Numbered from the stretch's first letter, positions 43,614-53,276 are shown. The stretch is DNA of 64,000 bases from Halomonas sp. 328 (GCF_015645095.1 NZ_JADOTW010000020.1:22409-86408); one strand, 5' to 3'. Translations and numbers: made by a program. The notes: a model not told the origin generated them from the letters alone.

Positions 43614-43797
43614 TAGCCTTAGGCTTTGGCTGAAAAGTCGGCGAGCGAAGGCCAGACAAGGCAAAAATCGGCGAAAAGACGGACCGGGCTCGCGTACGAG
43701 TTTACGGGATGTAAATGAGTATTTTGATCGGACTCGCGCACGAGCCGGTTTTTAACACCGTATGGCCGAGCGCAGCCAGTTTTCAGGCATAGCCTAG
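43614..43797. repeat. Palindromic intergenic element, copy 2 with arm inserts
   Basis: Same element as 12833-12982 (shared arms AAAAATCGGC, TTTAC/GTAAA tip, TAGGCT ends). It is about 32 bases longer because each arm carries a 16-base insert, at 43684-43699 and 43728-43743, which match each other in 13 of 16 positions (CTCGCG-ACGA core). The right end provides the TAG stop codon of the STAS gene. Confidence 0.85.
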
Positions 43798-44297
43798 TGC
43801 TCCTGGGGCTGCTGGGACTCCAGCAACTCCACCAACGGCTGGAACTGCTCGCGGTTGTGCTCGTTCATGCGCATCAGGATGCGGTGAGCCTCGAGGATGC
43901 GCTGCTGCATGGCTGCCTCGTCCGCCTCCACCAGCGGCAGGTCGTCGAGCTGGGCCGGCTCGGTGAGCGGCGCCTCGACCAGGTTGAAATAGTGGGCAAA
44001 GCCCATCACATCCAGCATTCGCTGGACATCGGGATGGTCGGCGACGATGGTCGGCGGCTGCTCCAGGCGCCCCTTCACCGCCATGGCCACCTTGGCCAGG
44101 AAGCCCAGCGCCGTGGAGTCCACGTTGCTGGCCTCGCGCAGGTCGATCATTACCGCGGTCAGTCCCGGCGTCTCGGCCAGGCGCTGCACCTGGTTATCCA
44201 GGGTGGCGCAGAGTGTCAGTCGCACGTCCCCGCACAGCTTGAGCACGAAGACACCGGACTCGAAGGCCGCCTTCAGTCGCCCCTCATGCATTATCAT
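43794..44297 (-). CDS. STAS-domain anti-sigma factor antagonist-like protein
   Basis: 167 residues with a STAS domain in the first ~110 (MIDLREASNVDSTALGFLAK, conserved phosphorylatable Ser in DST). The rest is a charged helical tail (EHNREQFQPLVELL). Start 44297 (or 44291) overlaps the PP2C regulator by 14 bases. It probably is dephosphorylated by that PP2C protein, as in HsbA/HsbR-type switches; partner and target are inference. The stop codon TAG comes from the end of the palindromic element, so the native C-terminus may have been altered. Confidence 0.88.
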   Translation of the reverse strand: MIMHEGRLKAAFESGVFVLKLCGDVRLTLCATLDNQVQRLAETPGLTAVMIDLREASNVDSTALGFLAKVAMAVKGRLEQPPTIVADHPDVQRMLDVMGFAHYFNLVEAPLTEPAQLDDLPLVEADEAAMQQRILEAHRILMRMNEHNREQFQPLVELLESQQPQEH

Positions 44298-45477
44298 GGT
44301 CGAAACCGCTCAAGGTCATGATGGTCAGATCATCGGGTAAATCGTCGTGGCCCGGGGCGTCCTGAACCAGGCCATCATCGTCGGCCCCGATCTCGCCCAG
44401 GGCCAGTCGGCGGCGCAGCCCTGCCACGCTGTCGCAGGCCAGGGCCAGGCGCTCCAGTTCCTTGAGCCGTACCGCCAGGGTCTCTCCCTTGAGACACTCC
44501 AATACCCCATCGGAGCAGAGCCAGAGCCGGAAGTTCGCCGGCAGCTCGCACACCAGGCTGGGATAAGCCACCTGGGGGAAGAGCCCCACGGGCATGCCCT
44601 CCCCCTCCAGGGGGTGGACCTCGCCCTGGGCCTCCAGCAGCGGCATCGGCAGCTGGGCCCCCAGCGAATAGTACAGCCGATGGGCCTCCCGGTCGATGAC
44701 TCCCACGAAGAGGGTAGCGTGCTTGCCGATGCCGGTATCCAGCAACTCCCGATTCAGGGCGGCGAGCCACTGAGCCGGCAAGGCCTCGGGATCGCTGCCA
44801 TCCCACTCGGTGAGCCAGCGATTGCACAGGTACTTGAGCAGCACGGTGACGAAGGCCGAGGAGGCCCCATGACCGGAGACATCGGCGAAATAGAAGACGC
44901 TGTAGCGCTCATCGAAGCGCTGGAAGTCGAGAAAGTCCCCGGACAGGTAGAGCGAGGGCGCCAGCCAGTAGTCGCAGGCGACCCCATTCAGCCTCAGGGG
45001 CCGAGGCGGCAGCAGCTTGCGCTGGATATGTCCGCCGGCCTGTTGATCCAGGCGCAGCAGCGCCAGATGGGTCTCCAGGCTCTCGTTGAGCTCCGCCAGG
45101 CGCTGACGATCCCGGGCATGCTCCCGAGCCAGCTCGTGGTTCTCGAGCACCTTGGCAATCATCAGCCGCAGCAGCTCGGCGTGCTTCAGGGGCCGCACGA
45201 TGTAGTCGACGGTGCCCGCCGCCACCGCCGCCAGCAGGTCGCTGTCCAGGCGCGACTCGCTGACCACCAGGGTGGGCAGGGTCGCGGTCAGGGCCGCCCA
45301 GGCATGGCTGGGCACCGCGCGCACATGGGCCACCACCAGGGCGGCCTCTTCGGGCAGGTCCTCGAGACGCTCCGCCGCGGCCACCGCGAAGGGGCCCTTG
45401 GCGATCGCCTCGGCCAGGGCATCGCGATCCTCTCCCGGCCGATCCAGCACACCGATCAGGCGTCGTTGACTGGCCAT
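44284..45477 (-). CDS. Response-regulator-like PP2C (SpoIIE) phosphatase
   Basis: 397 residues: an N-terminal receiver-like domain (residues 1-120), a coiled-coil linker (residues about 120-150), and a SpoIIE/PP2C phosphatase (SGDFLDFQRF, YFADVSGHGASSAFVTVLL, DDLTIMTLS with the metal-binding Asp residues). The receiver lacks the standard phosphoacceptor Asp: the usual position reads LVVAHVRA. It probably dephosphorylates the STAS protein encoded just downstream. The receiver may respond to something other than phosphorylation. Confidence 0.88.
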   Translation of the reverse strand: MASQRRLIGVLDRPGEDRDALAEAIAKGPFAVAAAERLEDLPEEAALVVAHVRAVPSHAWAALTATLPTLVVSESRLDSDLLAAVAAGTVDYIVRPLKHAELLRLMIAKVLENHELAREHARDRQRLAELNESLETHLALLRLDQQAGGHIQRKLLPPRPLRLNGVACDYWLAPSLYLSGDFLDFQRFDERYSVFYFADVSGHGASSAFVTVLLKYLCNRWLTEWDGSDPEALPAQWLAALNRELLDTGIGKHATLFVGVIDREAHRLYYSLGAQLPMPLLEAQGEVHPLEGEGMPVGLFPQVAYPSLVCELPANFRLWLCSDGVLECLKGETLAVRLKELERLALACDSVAGLRRRLALGEIGADDDGLVQDAPGHDDLPDDLTIMTLSGFDHDNA

Positions 45478-45489
45478 AAGCGTCCTGCC

Positions 45490-46311
45490 TTAGTCGGCCT
45501 CGCCAGCGCCGTCGCTGGCCTCATCGCCGAAGTCGAAGTCATCGTCATCGAAGTCGAAATCGAAGTCGTCGCTGGCGAAGGGGTCGTCCCCCAGCTCGCC
45601 ATCGCTGACCTCGAAACGTCGCCGTTGCAGGTAGGCATCGCGGATAAAGACGTAGCGGTCGCCGCGGATCAGGGCCTCCTGGTCGAGCAGCCCGGCCCGC
45701 TTGTCCACCAGGTTCAAGGCGGTGAGGAATATCTCCAGGTCCCGGTCATTGAGCTGGTGGGTGGGGTAGGTCACCCAGTCCACCGGCAGGCCGGCGGTAT
45801 CCCGCACCGTGCTGGGACCGAAGAAGGGCAAGACCAGGTAGGGTCCCTCCCCCACCCCCCAGACTCCCAGGGTCTGGCCGAAGTCTTCCTTGTCGGCGGT
45901 GATCTCCATCTGGGTGGCCACGTCCACCAGGCCCAGGATGCCCACCGTGGTATTGATCACGAAGCGTCCGGTAGCGAGGCCGGCATTGGCGGGCTTGCCC
46001 TGCAGCAGGCTGTTGAGGGCGGTGCGCAGTTCCCCCAGGTTGGAGAAGAAGTTGCTCACCCCACGCTGCAGGGGATCCGGGGTCACGGTGTCGTAGGCCA
46101 CCGCGGCGGGACGCAGGAGGGCGCGGTCCAGGCCATCATTGAAGGCATAGACCCCCCGGTTGAAGCCCTCCCAGGGGTCGTCCGGATGGCGATCCTCCAC
46201 CGCCACCCGCCCGGCGCAGCCGGCCAGCAGGCTCACCGCCATCAGCACCACCGCCAGCTTGCCCAGCCGGCTTCCCAGGTCCCGCCATCCCTTGCCATTC
46301 ATCGCTTTCAC
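45490..46311 (-). CDS. mlaA: MlaA-type outer-membrane lipoprotein (VacJ)
   Basis: 273 residues, lipoprotein signal LLAGC (lipidated Cys). Matches MlaA, which removes mislocalised phospholipid from the outer leaflet: DPWEGFNRGVYAFNDGLDR, GRFVINTTVGILGLVDVATQ and GVGEGPYLVLPFFGPSTVRD. Unusual is a strongly acidic tail (FDFDFDDDDFDFGDEASDG) from residue about 240. Other mla genes are not adjacent. Confidence 0.93.
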   Translation of the reverse strand: MKAMNGKGWRDLGSRLGKLAVVLMAVSLLAGCAGRVAVEDRHPDDPWEGFNRGVYAFNDGLDRALLRPAAVAYDTVTPDPLQRGVSNFFSNLGELRTALNSLLQGKPANAGLATGRFVINTTVGILGLVDVATQMEITADKEDFGQTLGVWGVGEGPYLVLPFFGPSTVRDTAGLPVDWVTYPTHQLNDRDLEIFLTALNLVDKRAGLLDQEALIRGDRYVFIRDAYLQRRRFEVSDGELGDDPFASDDFDFDFDDDDFDFGDEASDGAGEAD

Positions 46312-46331
46312 CTTTGACGCCTACCCCGTGC

Positions 46332-47453
46332 TTATGCCTTGCGCAAGATTACGCTGCCGGCACTGTACCCGGCGCCGAAGGAGCACACCACCCCCAGGGC
46401 ACCGGAAGGCAGGTCGTCCCGATGCCGATGGAAGGCGATGATCGAGCCCGCCGAGCTGGTGTTGGCGTAGCGGTCGAGGATCACCGGGGCCTGCTCCGGG
46501 GAGGGATCATGGCCCAGCACCTTGCGGGCGATCAGGTCGTTCATATGACGGTTGGCCTGGTGCAGCCAGAGGCGCGACAGGTCGTCGCCCGCCAGCTCCA
46601 GGCTCGCCAGATGATCGGTGATCAGGGCCGCCACCATCGGGCAGACCTCCTTGAACACCCGCCGCCCTTCCTGGACGAAGAGCTTGTCCAGGGCCTGGGG
46701 ATCGCTGTCGGTGACCCGATTGAGGAAACCGGCATTGTTGCGAATGGCATTGGAGAAGCGGGTGGTCAGCCGGGTGCCGAGAATCTCGAAGCCGTCGCCC
46801 ACGCGGGCTACCTCGTCGGCCTCCACCACCAGGGCGGTGCAGGCGTCGCCGAAGATGAAGTGGCTGTCCCGGTCGCGGAAATTGAGGTGCGCCGAGCAGA
46901 TCTCCGGATTGACCACCAGGGCGCGGCGGATGCTGCCGGCGCGGATGGCGTTGCTGGCCAGCTCCAGGGCGAAGGTGGCCGAGGAGCAGGCCACGTTCAT
47001 GTCGAAGGCGTGGCCGCCGGCGCCGAGGGCCGCTTGCAACTCCACCGCCACCGCCGGATAGGGGCGCTCCAGGTTGGAACAGGCGACGATCACCAGCTCG
47101 ATCTCGCTCGCCGCCACCCCGGCCCGCTCCAGGGCCTGGGTGGCCGCGGCCAGGCCCATCTCGGCCTGAATCGACAACTCATCGTTGCCGCGCTGGGGCA
47201 ACCGGGGGCGCATCCGCGCCGGGTCGAGAATGCCCTCGGCATCCAGCACATAACGGCTGTGGATGCCCGAGGCCTTGACGATAAAGTCGCTGCTGGAGTG
47301 GGCCAGGGGCTCTCGCTCCCCGGCGGCGATGGCCTCGGCATGGCGGGCGTTTTCCGCGTCCACCCAGGCATTGAAGGCCGCCACCAGGGCGTCGTTATCG
47401 ATGGCATGGGCCGGGGTAAAGAGGCCCGAGCCGGTGATTACCGCTGTCGTCAT
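46332..47453 (-). CDS. Beta-ketoacyl-ACP synthase III-like protein
   Basis: 373 residues of the KAS III thiolase-fold group. The nucleophilic Cys is in MNVACSSATFALELA, the His in LWLHQANRHMNDLI, and the Asn in RYANTSSAGSII. Longer than E. coli FabH (317 residues) by an insert near residues 30-75. May initiate fatty acid synthesis or make a special acyl product. GGAGAGC precedes the ATG at 47453. Confidence 0.85.
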   Translation of the reverse strand: MTTAVITGSGLFTPAHAIDNDALVAAFNAWVDAENARHAEAIAAGEREPLAHSSSDFIVKASGIHSRYVLDAEGILDPARMRPRLPQRGNDELSIQAEMGLAAATQALERAGVAASEIELVIVACSNLERPYPAVAVELQAALGAGGHAFDMNVACSSATFALELASNAIRAGSIRRALVVNPEICSAHLNFRDRDSHFIFGDACTALVVEADEVARVGDGFEILGTRLTTRFSNAIRNNAGFLNRVTDSDPQALDKLFVQEGRRVFKEVCPMVAALITDHLASLELAGDDLSRLWLHQANRHMNDLIARKVLGHDPSPEQAPVILDRYANTSSAGSIIAFHRHRDDLPSGALGVVCSFGAGYSAGSVILRKA

Positions 47454-47498
47454 CTTGCTCTCCTGTGCCGGGCGCCCAAGGCCCCCGGCCATCGTCAA

Positions 47499-50400
47499 TC
47501 AGCCGTGTTCGATCAGTTCCGCCCAGCGTTTCTCCAGCCGCTTGGCGGAGACCGGCATCAGGGTGCCGAGCTGCTGGGCGAACAGCGACACGCGCAACTC
47601 CTCGATCCACCAGCCGAATTCCACCAGGCGGGGATCCTCGCGTCCGGCGCGGCGGCTCGCCTCGAGGCGTTCCGCCAGGCGCGTTTCGAAACCGTGCACT
47701 TCCTGCATCAGCATCTGGTCGCGCATGCGCTCCCGGGGCGCCTTCTCCAGGCGAAGGGCGGCGGCCTCCATGTAGCGCGGGTAGTGCTCCAGCCAGGGCC
47801 CCGCCGCGGCGATAAAGCCGGGATGAACCAGGCGTTGCATCTGGGCCTTGATGTCACTGTATACCAGGGCCAGGGCGAAACTGAGGTTGCCTTTCAACGC
47901 CTTGGTCACCGCCAGATGGCCGCTCAGGGCCCGCGCCAGCAGCGCCACCTTGGCCTCGCCCCGGGGCAGCAGTTCGGCGGCCCCGGCCTCGAGGCGCGCG
48001 GCGAATTCTGCCCGGGAGCGCGGCAGCGGCTCCTCGGCCATCACCTCCAGGAAGACCGCCGCCACCAGGTCATCCACCAGTTGACGCTTGCTGCCCACCT
48101 TGGCGAACAGCAGGGCGCACTTGTCGACGCCGGGCAGCTTGCCCAGTGCCTTGACCTGGTCCGGCAGTTCGCGCATGGCCAGGCGCTTGATGCCGTGGCG
48201 ATGCGCCTCCCGGGCCTTGTCCGGGTGCTCGAAGAGTTCCACCGCCAGGCCGTCGTCCGCCTCCGCCAGGGCCGGGTAGGCCTCGACCCGGATGCCCGCC
48301 TGGGTGGTGACCCGGGACTCGGGCAGGGCCTCCTCGGGCAACGCTTCGACGCGGGTGGCGGCGGCGCCCTGCACCGCCTCGGCCAGGGCCCGGGCCCCGG
48401 CACTGGCGGCCTCGCTGAAGCGCGCCTTGAGGGCCTCCAGGTCGCGCCCCTGGCCCAGTTCGCGACCCTCATGGTCGACCACCCGCAGGTTCATGCGCAG
48501 GTGGGGCTCGAGCTGCGCCTCGTTCCAGTCGTCGGGGCCCAGGCGCAGGCCGGTCTTGACCCGCAGGAACTCGCCGAGGGCCGCGGTCAGGGGGGTATCG
48601 TCCGGCACCAGGCGCTCCAGGGCCGCATCCACCCAGTCGGGGATCGGCACCACCTGGCGGCGGATCGCCTTGGGCAACCCCTTGAGCAGGCCGATGCACT
48701 TCTCCCGCAACAGCCCCGGCACCAGCCAGTCGAGGCGCGCCGCCGGCAGCTGCCCGAGCATGGCCGCCGGCACCGTCAGGGTCACGCCATCGTCCTCCGC
48801 CCCGGGCTGGAAGTGGTAGCTCAGCGGGTAGCTGACGCCGTTCAGGCTCAGCTGGTCCGGGTACTGGGCGGCGGTGACCTCCTCCGCTTCCCGGGCCATC
48901 AGCGCCGCCTTGTCGAACTTGAGGACTTCGGGGTCTTCGGCCTCGGCCTGCCGGCGCCAGTGCTCGAAGCCCTTGCCGTTGACGATCTCCTCGGGCAGGC
49001 GAGCGTCGTAGAAGGCGAACAGCGCCTCCTCGTCGACCAGGATATCGCGCCTCCGGGCGCGGTCCTCGAGCTCCTCCACCTCCTCGATCAGGGCGCGGTT
49101 ATGGGCGAAGAAGTCGCCGCGGGTCTTGAACTCGCCCTCCACCAGGGCGCGGCGGATAAACAGCTCCCGGGCCTCCCTGGGCGCGATAGGGCCATAGTGC
49201 ACCTTGCGCCGGTTGACGATGGGCAGGCCGAACAGGGTGACCTGCTCGAAGGCCACCACCTGGGCGCGCTTCATCTCCCAGTGGGGCTCGCTGTAGCTGC
49301 GCTTGACCAGGTGCCCGGCCAGCGGCTCGATCCACTGGGGCTCGATGCGCGCCGCCTGGCGGGCGAAGAGCCGCGAGGTCTCCACCAGCTCGGCGGCCAT
49401 CACCCACTTGGGCGACTTCTTGGCCAGGCCGGAGCCGGGGTGAATCATGAACTTGCGGTTGCGCGCCCCCAGGTACTCGCGATTCTCGGTGAGCTGGCCG
49501 AGGTTGGAGAGCAGCCCGGTGAGCAGCGCCTGGTGCAGGCGCTGGGCCTGGGCGCGGCGCTGGCTGACCGCCGCCTCGCCCTCGCCGGTCTTGGGCCAGG
49601 GCTGGGCCGGCGGCACCGTGATCTCCATGTCGCGCAGCAGCTGGCGCAGCTGGCGGAAGGTGTCGTGCCACTCGCGCAGGCGCAGGTAGTTGAGGAAGTG
49701 ATCGCGACACCAGCGCCGCAGCTGGTTGCCGGAGAGCTCCTCCCGGGCGGCCTCGAAGCCCTCCCAGAGATTGAGCCAGGCGACGAAGTCGGAGTCCGGA
49801 TCGTCCCAGCGACGATGGGCCTGGTCGGCGGCCTGGCGTTTCTCCGCCGGGCGCTCCCGGGGATCCTGCACCGCCAGCGCCGAGACCACGATCAGCACCT
49901 CGCGCAGGCCGCCTCCCTCGGCCCCGGCCAGCACCATGCGCGCCAGGCGCGGATCGATGGGCAGCCGCGCCAGGCGCCGCCCCAGGGCGGTGAGGCCCTG
50001 GCGCTCGTCCACCGCGCCCAGCTCGAAGAGCAGCCGGAAGCCGTCCTTGATGAAGCGTGGGTCCGGGGCGTCGACGAAGGGGAAGGCCTCGATCTCGCCG
50101 AGCTTCAGCGCCAGCATGGAGAGGATCACCGAGGCCAGGTTGGTGCGCTGGATCTCCGGTTCGGTAAAGGCCGGCCGGCCGAGGAAGTCCTCCTCGTCGT
50201 AGAGGCGAATGCAGACCCCCTCGGCGACCCGCCCGCAGCGCCCCTTGCGCTGGTCGGCACTGGCCTGGCTGATCGGCTCGATGGGCAGGCGCTGCACCTT
50301 GGCCCGGTAGCTGTAGCGGCTGATGCGCACCAGGCCCGGGTCGATCACGTAGCGGATGCCCGGCACGGTCAGCGAGGTCTCGGCGACATTGGTGGAGAGC

Positions 50401-51509
50401 ACGATGCGCCGCCCGCGGTGGGGCTGGAAGACCCGGTTCTGCTCGGCATTGGAGAGCCGTGCATAGAGGGGCAGCACCTCGGTGTCGCGCAGCTGGGCGC
50501 GGCGCAGGGTGTCGGCGGCCTCGCGGATCTCGCGCTCGCCGGGCAGGAAGATCAGCACGTCCCGGGGACCGTGGCGCCAGCCCTTCTCCCGCTCGATGGC
50601 CTCGATCTCCTCCACCGCATGGAGGATCCCCTCCTGGAGGGTGCGGTCGGCCTCGTCCTCGGCGTCACGCACCAGGGGGCGATAGCGCACCTCCACCGGG
50701 TAGGTGCGCCCGGAAACCTCCACCACCGGGGCCGGGCGCGGCTCGCCCGCGTCGCCCGGCAGGGCGAAGTGGCGAGAGAAGCGCTCCACGTCGATGGTCG
50801 CCGAGGTGATGATGATCTTGAGGTCGGGGCGACGCCGGGTGAGGCGCTTCAGGTAGCCGAGCAGGAAGTCGATATTGAGGCTGCGCTCGTGGGCCTCGTC
50901 GATGATGATCGCCTCGTAGCGGGAGAGGTCCGGGTCGTGCTGGGTCTCCGCCAGCAGGATGCCGTCGGTCATCAGCTTGATCAGGGTGGCATCGCTGGTC
51001 TGGTCGGTGAAGCGCACCTGGTAGCCGACCTGCTCGCCCAGGGGCGTGGCCAGCTCCTCGGCCAGCCGGGTGGCCACCGAGCGGGCCGCCAGGCGCCGCG
51101 GCTGGGTGTGGCCGATCAGGCCGCGCCGCCCCAGGCCCAGTTCCAGGCACAGCTTGGGCAGCTGGGTGGTCTTGCCGGAGCCGGTCTCGCCGGCCACCAC
51201 CACCACCTGGTGGTCGCGCAGCGCCTCGAGGATCGACTGACGATGCTCCACCACCGGCAGCTCGGCGGGGTAATCGAGGCGCACCGCCCGCCCGCGGCGC
51301 TCGGCCAGGCGTGCCTCGGAGGCGCTCAGGCGCTGCTCCAGGCCATCCAGGCCCCGGTCGATGGGCTTGCCCTCCCGGGCACGGCGGCGCAGCCCGGCGA
51401 GGCGACGGCGCAGTTCGGGAAGGTCGCGAAGCAGGCAGTGGTCGAGCCGGGCGCCGAGGGCGTCCAGCCGGGCCAGGTCGGCGGTGGGTCGGGAGGTGGT
51501 GGTACTCAA
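47499..51509 (-). CDS. hrpA: ATP-dependent RNA helicase HrpA
   Basis: 1336 residues, near E. coli HrpA length. DEAH-box motifs: GETGSGKTTQLPKLC (Walker A), IIIDEAHERSLNIDFLLGYL, ITSATIDVERFS, and in the second RecA domain VLSTNVAETSLTVPGI and QRKGRCGRVAEG. A winged-helix, OB-fold and large C-terminal HrpA domain follow. It acts on RNA, including mRNA and stalled ribosomes in relatives. Confidence 0.95.
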   Translation of the reverse strand: MSTTTSRPTADLARLDALGARLDHCLLRDLPELRRRLAGLRRRAREGKPIDRGLDGLEQRLSASEARLAERRGRAVRLDYPAELPVVEHRQSILEALRDHQVVVVAGETGSGKTTQLPKLCLELGLGRRGLIGHTQPRRLAARSVATRLAEELATPLGEQVGYQVRFTDQTSDATLIKLMTDGILLAETQHDPDLSRYEAIIIDEAHERSLNIDFLLGYLKRLTRRRPDLKIIITSATIDVERFSRHFALPGDAGEPRPAPVVEVSGRTYPVEVRYRPLVRDAEDEADRTLQEGILHAVEEIEAIEREKGWRHGPRDVLIFLPGEREIREAADTLRRAQLRDTEVLPLYARLSNAEQNRVFQPHRGRRIVLSTNVAETSLTVPGIRYVIDPGLVRISRYSYRAKVQRLPIEPISQASADQRKGRCGRVAEGVCIRLYDEEDFLGRPAFTEPEIQRTNLASVILSMLALKLGEIEAFPFVDAPDPRFIKDGFRLLFELGAVDERQGLTALGRRLARLPIDPRLARMVLAGAEGGGLREVLIVVSALAVQDPRERPAEKRQAADQAHRRWDDPDSDFVAWLNLWEGFEAAREELSGNQLRRWCRDHFLNYLRLREWHDTFRQLRQLLRDMEITVPPAQPWPKTGEGEAAVSQRRAQAQRLHQALLTGLLSNLGQLTENREYLGARNRKFMIHPGSGLAKKSPKWVMAAELVETSRLFARQAARIEPQWIEPLAGHLVKRSYSEPHWEMKRAQVVAFEQVTLFGLPIVNRRKVHYGPIAPREARELFIRRALVEGEFKTRGDFFAHNRALIEEVEELEDRARRRDILVDEEALFAFYDARLPEEIVNGKGFEHWRRQAEAEDPEVLKFDKAALMAREAEEVTAAQYPDQLSLNGVSYPLSYHFQPGAEDDGVTLTVPAAMLGQLPAARLDWLVPGLLREKCIGLLKGLPKAIRRQVVPIPDWVDAALERLVPDDTPLTAALGEFLRVKTGLRLGPDDWNEAQLEPHLRMNLRVVDHEGRELGQGRDLEALKARFSEAASAGARALAEAVQGAAATRVEALPEEALPESRVTTQAGIRVEAYPALAEADDGLAVELFEHPDKAREAHRHGIKRLAMRELPDQVKALGKLPGVDKCALLFAKVGSKRQLVDDLVAAVFLEVMAEEPLPRSRAEFAARLEAGAAELLPRGEAKVALLARALSGHLAVTKALKGNLSFALALVYSDIKAQMQRLVHPGFIAAAGPWLEHYPRYMEAAALRLEKAPRERMRDQMLMQEVHGFETRLAERLEASRRAGREDPRLVEFGWWIEELRVSLFAQQLGTLMPVSAKRLEKRWAELIEHG

Positions 51510-51537
51510 GGCGTCCTCATCGGCGGTGAGCTATCGA

Positions 51538-51571
51538 GACGGCCCGCCCCGGAAAGCCGGGGCGGGCCGTC
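51538..51571. terminator. Hairpin between fadD and hrpA
   Basis: GACGGCCCGCCCCGG-AAAG-CCGGGGCGGGCCGTC, a perfect 15-base stem with no T-tract. Likely ends the fadD transcript. Confidence 0.6.
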
Positions 51572-51611
51572 ATTGTAGCGCCACCGGGCGGCGGCGCCTA
51601 ACCGGGCTCGG

Positions 51612-53276
51612 TCAGGCGGCACTCTTGTCGCCATCGCGCAGCTCACGGCGCAGCACCTTGCCCACCGGGGTCTTGGGCAGCTCGTCTCGGAATTCCACCG
51701 TCTTGGGCACCTTGTAGCCGGTGAGTTCCTGCTTGCACCAGGCACGCAGGGTCTCGGCGTCCAGGTCGGGATTCTTGCTGACCACGAACAGCTTGACCGC
51801 TTCACCGGTGTTGTCGTCGGGCACCCCCACCGCGGCCGCCTCGACGATATCCGGATGATGGGCCACCACGTCCTCCACCTCGTTGGGATAGACGTTGAAA
51901 CCGGAGACCACGATCATGTCCTTCTTGCGGTCGACGATCTTCACGTAACCATCCTCCTGGAGCACGGCGATATCGCCGGTGCCGATCCAGCCCTCCTCGC
52001 TCAGCGTTTCGGCGGTCTCCTCGGGCATGTTCCAGTAGCCCTTCATCACCTGGGGCCCCTGGACGCAGAGCTCGCCCGCCTCGCCGAAGGGCAGCGCCTG
52101 GCCATCGGCGTCCACCACCTTGACCCGGGTGCCGGCCACCGGCTTGCCGATGGTGCCGAGCTGGATGGCGTCCACCGGGTTGAAGGTGACGATGGGCGAG
52201 GTCTCGGTCATGCCGTAGCCCTCCGCCACCGGGCAGCCGGTGACCTGCTCCCAGCGCTCGGCGGCGGCATGGGTCAGGGCCATGCCGCCGGAGATGGTCA
52301 GCTTGAGCTTGGAGAAGTCCAGGGCCTTGAAGTCGTCCCGGTTGCACAGGGCATTGAAGAGGGTATTGAGGCCGATAAAGGCGGTGAAGGGCATCCCCTT
52401 GAGGGACTTGATAAAGCCGTCCAGGTCGCGGGGGTTGGGGATCAGCACCGAGTGGTTGCCGGTCTCCACCAAAAAGAGGCAGTTCACCGTGAAGGTGTAG
52501 ATATGGTAGACGGGCAGCGGCGCGATCACCGTCTCGCACCCTTCGCCGAGGCCGGCACCGATGGCGGCCCGGGCCTGAAGCATATTGGCCACCAGGTTGC
52601 GATGGGTGAGCATGGCGCCCTTGGCGCGCCCGGTGGTGCCGCCGGTGTACTGCAGCACCGCCAGGTCATCCAGGTTCTGGTCCGCATCCTTGGACTGCTG
52701 GCCGGCGCCCTTGGCCAGCGCCTGGCGGAAGGGAATCGCCATGGGCAGGGAGTACTTGGGCACCAGTTTCTTGACGTACTTGACCACCGCATTGATCAGC
52801 AACCGCTTGGGGAAACCGTGCAGGTCGCCGAGTTCGGTGACCAGCACCTTCTTGATCTCGGTCTGGTCGAGGACCTTCTCCAGCTTGTCGGCCATGTTGG
52901 CCAGGATCAGGATCGCCTTGGCGCCGGAGTCCTTGAACTGGTGGGCCATCTCCCGCTCGGTGTAGAGGGGGTTGGTATTGACCACGACCAGGCCGGCGCG
53001 CATGGCACCGAACAGGGCCACCGGGAACTGCAGCACATTGGGCAGCTGGATGGCGATGCGATCCCCCGGCACGAGGTCGGTCTCGTGCTGGATCCAGGCG
53101 GCGAAGTCCCGGGACAGCTTGTCGAGCTCGCCATAGGTCAGCACCTGCCCCATGCAGGAGAAGGCCGGCTTGTCGGCGAAGCGCTTCACCGAGGCGCGGA
53201 ACACATCCATCACCGACTGGTAGTCGTCGAGGCCTTGCAGCTCCGGGCCGCTCAGGATGGGGGCGGTCTCACTCAT
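51612..53276 (-). CDS. fadD: Long-chain-fatty-acid-CoA ligase
   Basis: 554-residue AMP-forming ligase that activates fatty acids on uptake. LQYTGGTTGRAKGAMLTHRN, GYGMTETSPIVTFNP, the YVKIVDRKKDMIVVSGFNVY signature and C-terminal LPKTPVGKVLRRELR identify it as FadD-like. ATG at 53276 has TGGAG eight bases upstream; a longer reading adds ten residues with no better site. Confidence 0.92.
   Translation of the reverse strand: MSETAPILSGPELQGLDDYQSVMDVFRASVKRFADKPAFSCMGQVLTYGELDKLSRDFAAWIQHETDLVPGDRIAIQLPNVLQFPVALFGAMRAGLVVVNTNPLYTEREMAHQFKDSGAKAILILANMADKLEKVLDQTEIKKVLVTELGDLHGFPKRLLINAVVKYVKKLVPKYSLPMAIPFRQALAKGAGQQSKDADQNLDDLAVLQYTGGTTGRAKGAMLTHRNLVANMLQARAAIGAGLGEGCETVIAPLPVYHIYTFTVNCLFLVETGNHSVLIPNPRDLDGFIKSLKGMPFTAFIGLNTLFNALCNRDDFKALDFSKLKLTISGGMALTHAAAERWEQVTGCPVAEGYGMTETSPIVTFNPVDAIQLGTIGKPVAGTRVKVVDADGQALPFGEAGELCVQGPQVMKGYWNMPEETAETLSEEGWIGTGDIAVLQEDGYVKIVDRKKDMIVVSGFNVYPNEVEDVVAHHPDIVEAAAVGVPDDNTGEAVKLFVVSKNPDLDAETLRAWCKQELTGYKVPKTVEFRDELPKTPVGKVLRRELRDGDKSAA

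Noticed and set aside
46314..51578. A 1754-codon open frame on the plus strand opposite hrpA and the KAS III gene
   Set aside because: It is a shadow frame of high-GC coding DNA: Gln/Gly/Ala-rich with no domain, while the minus strand has clear hrpA and FabH-like motifs.
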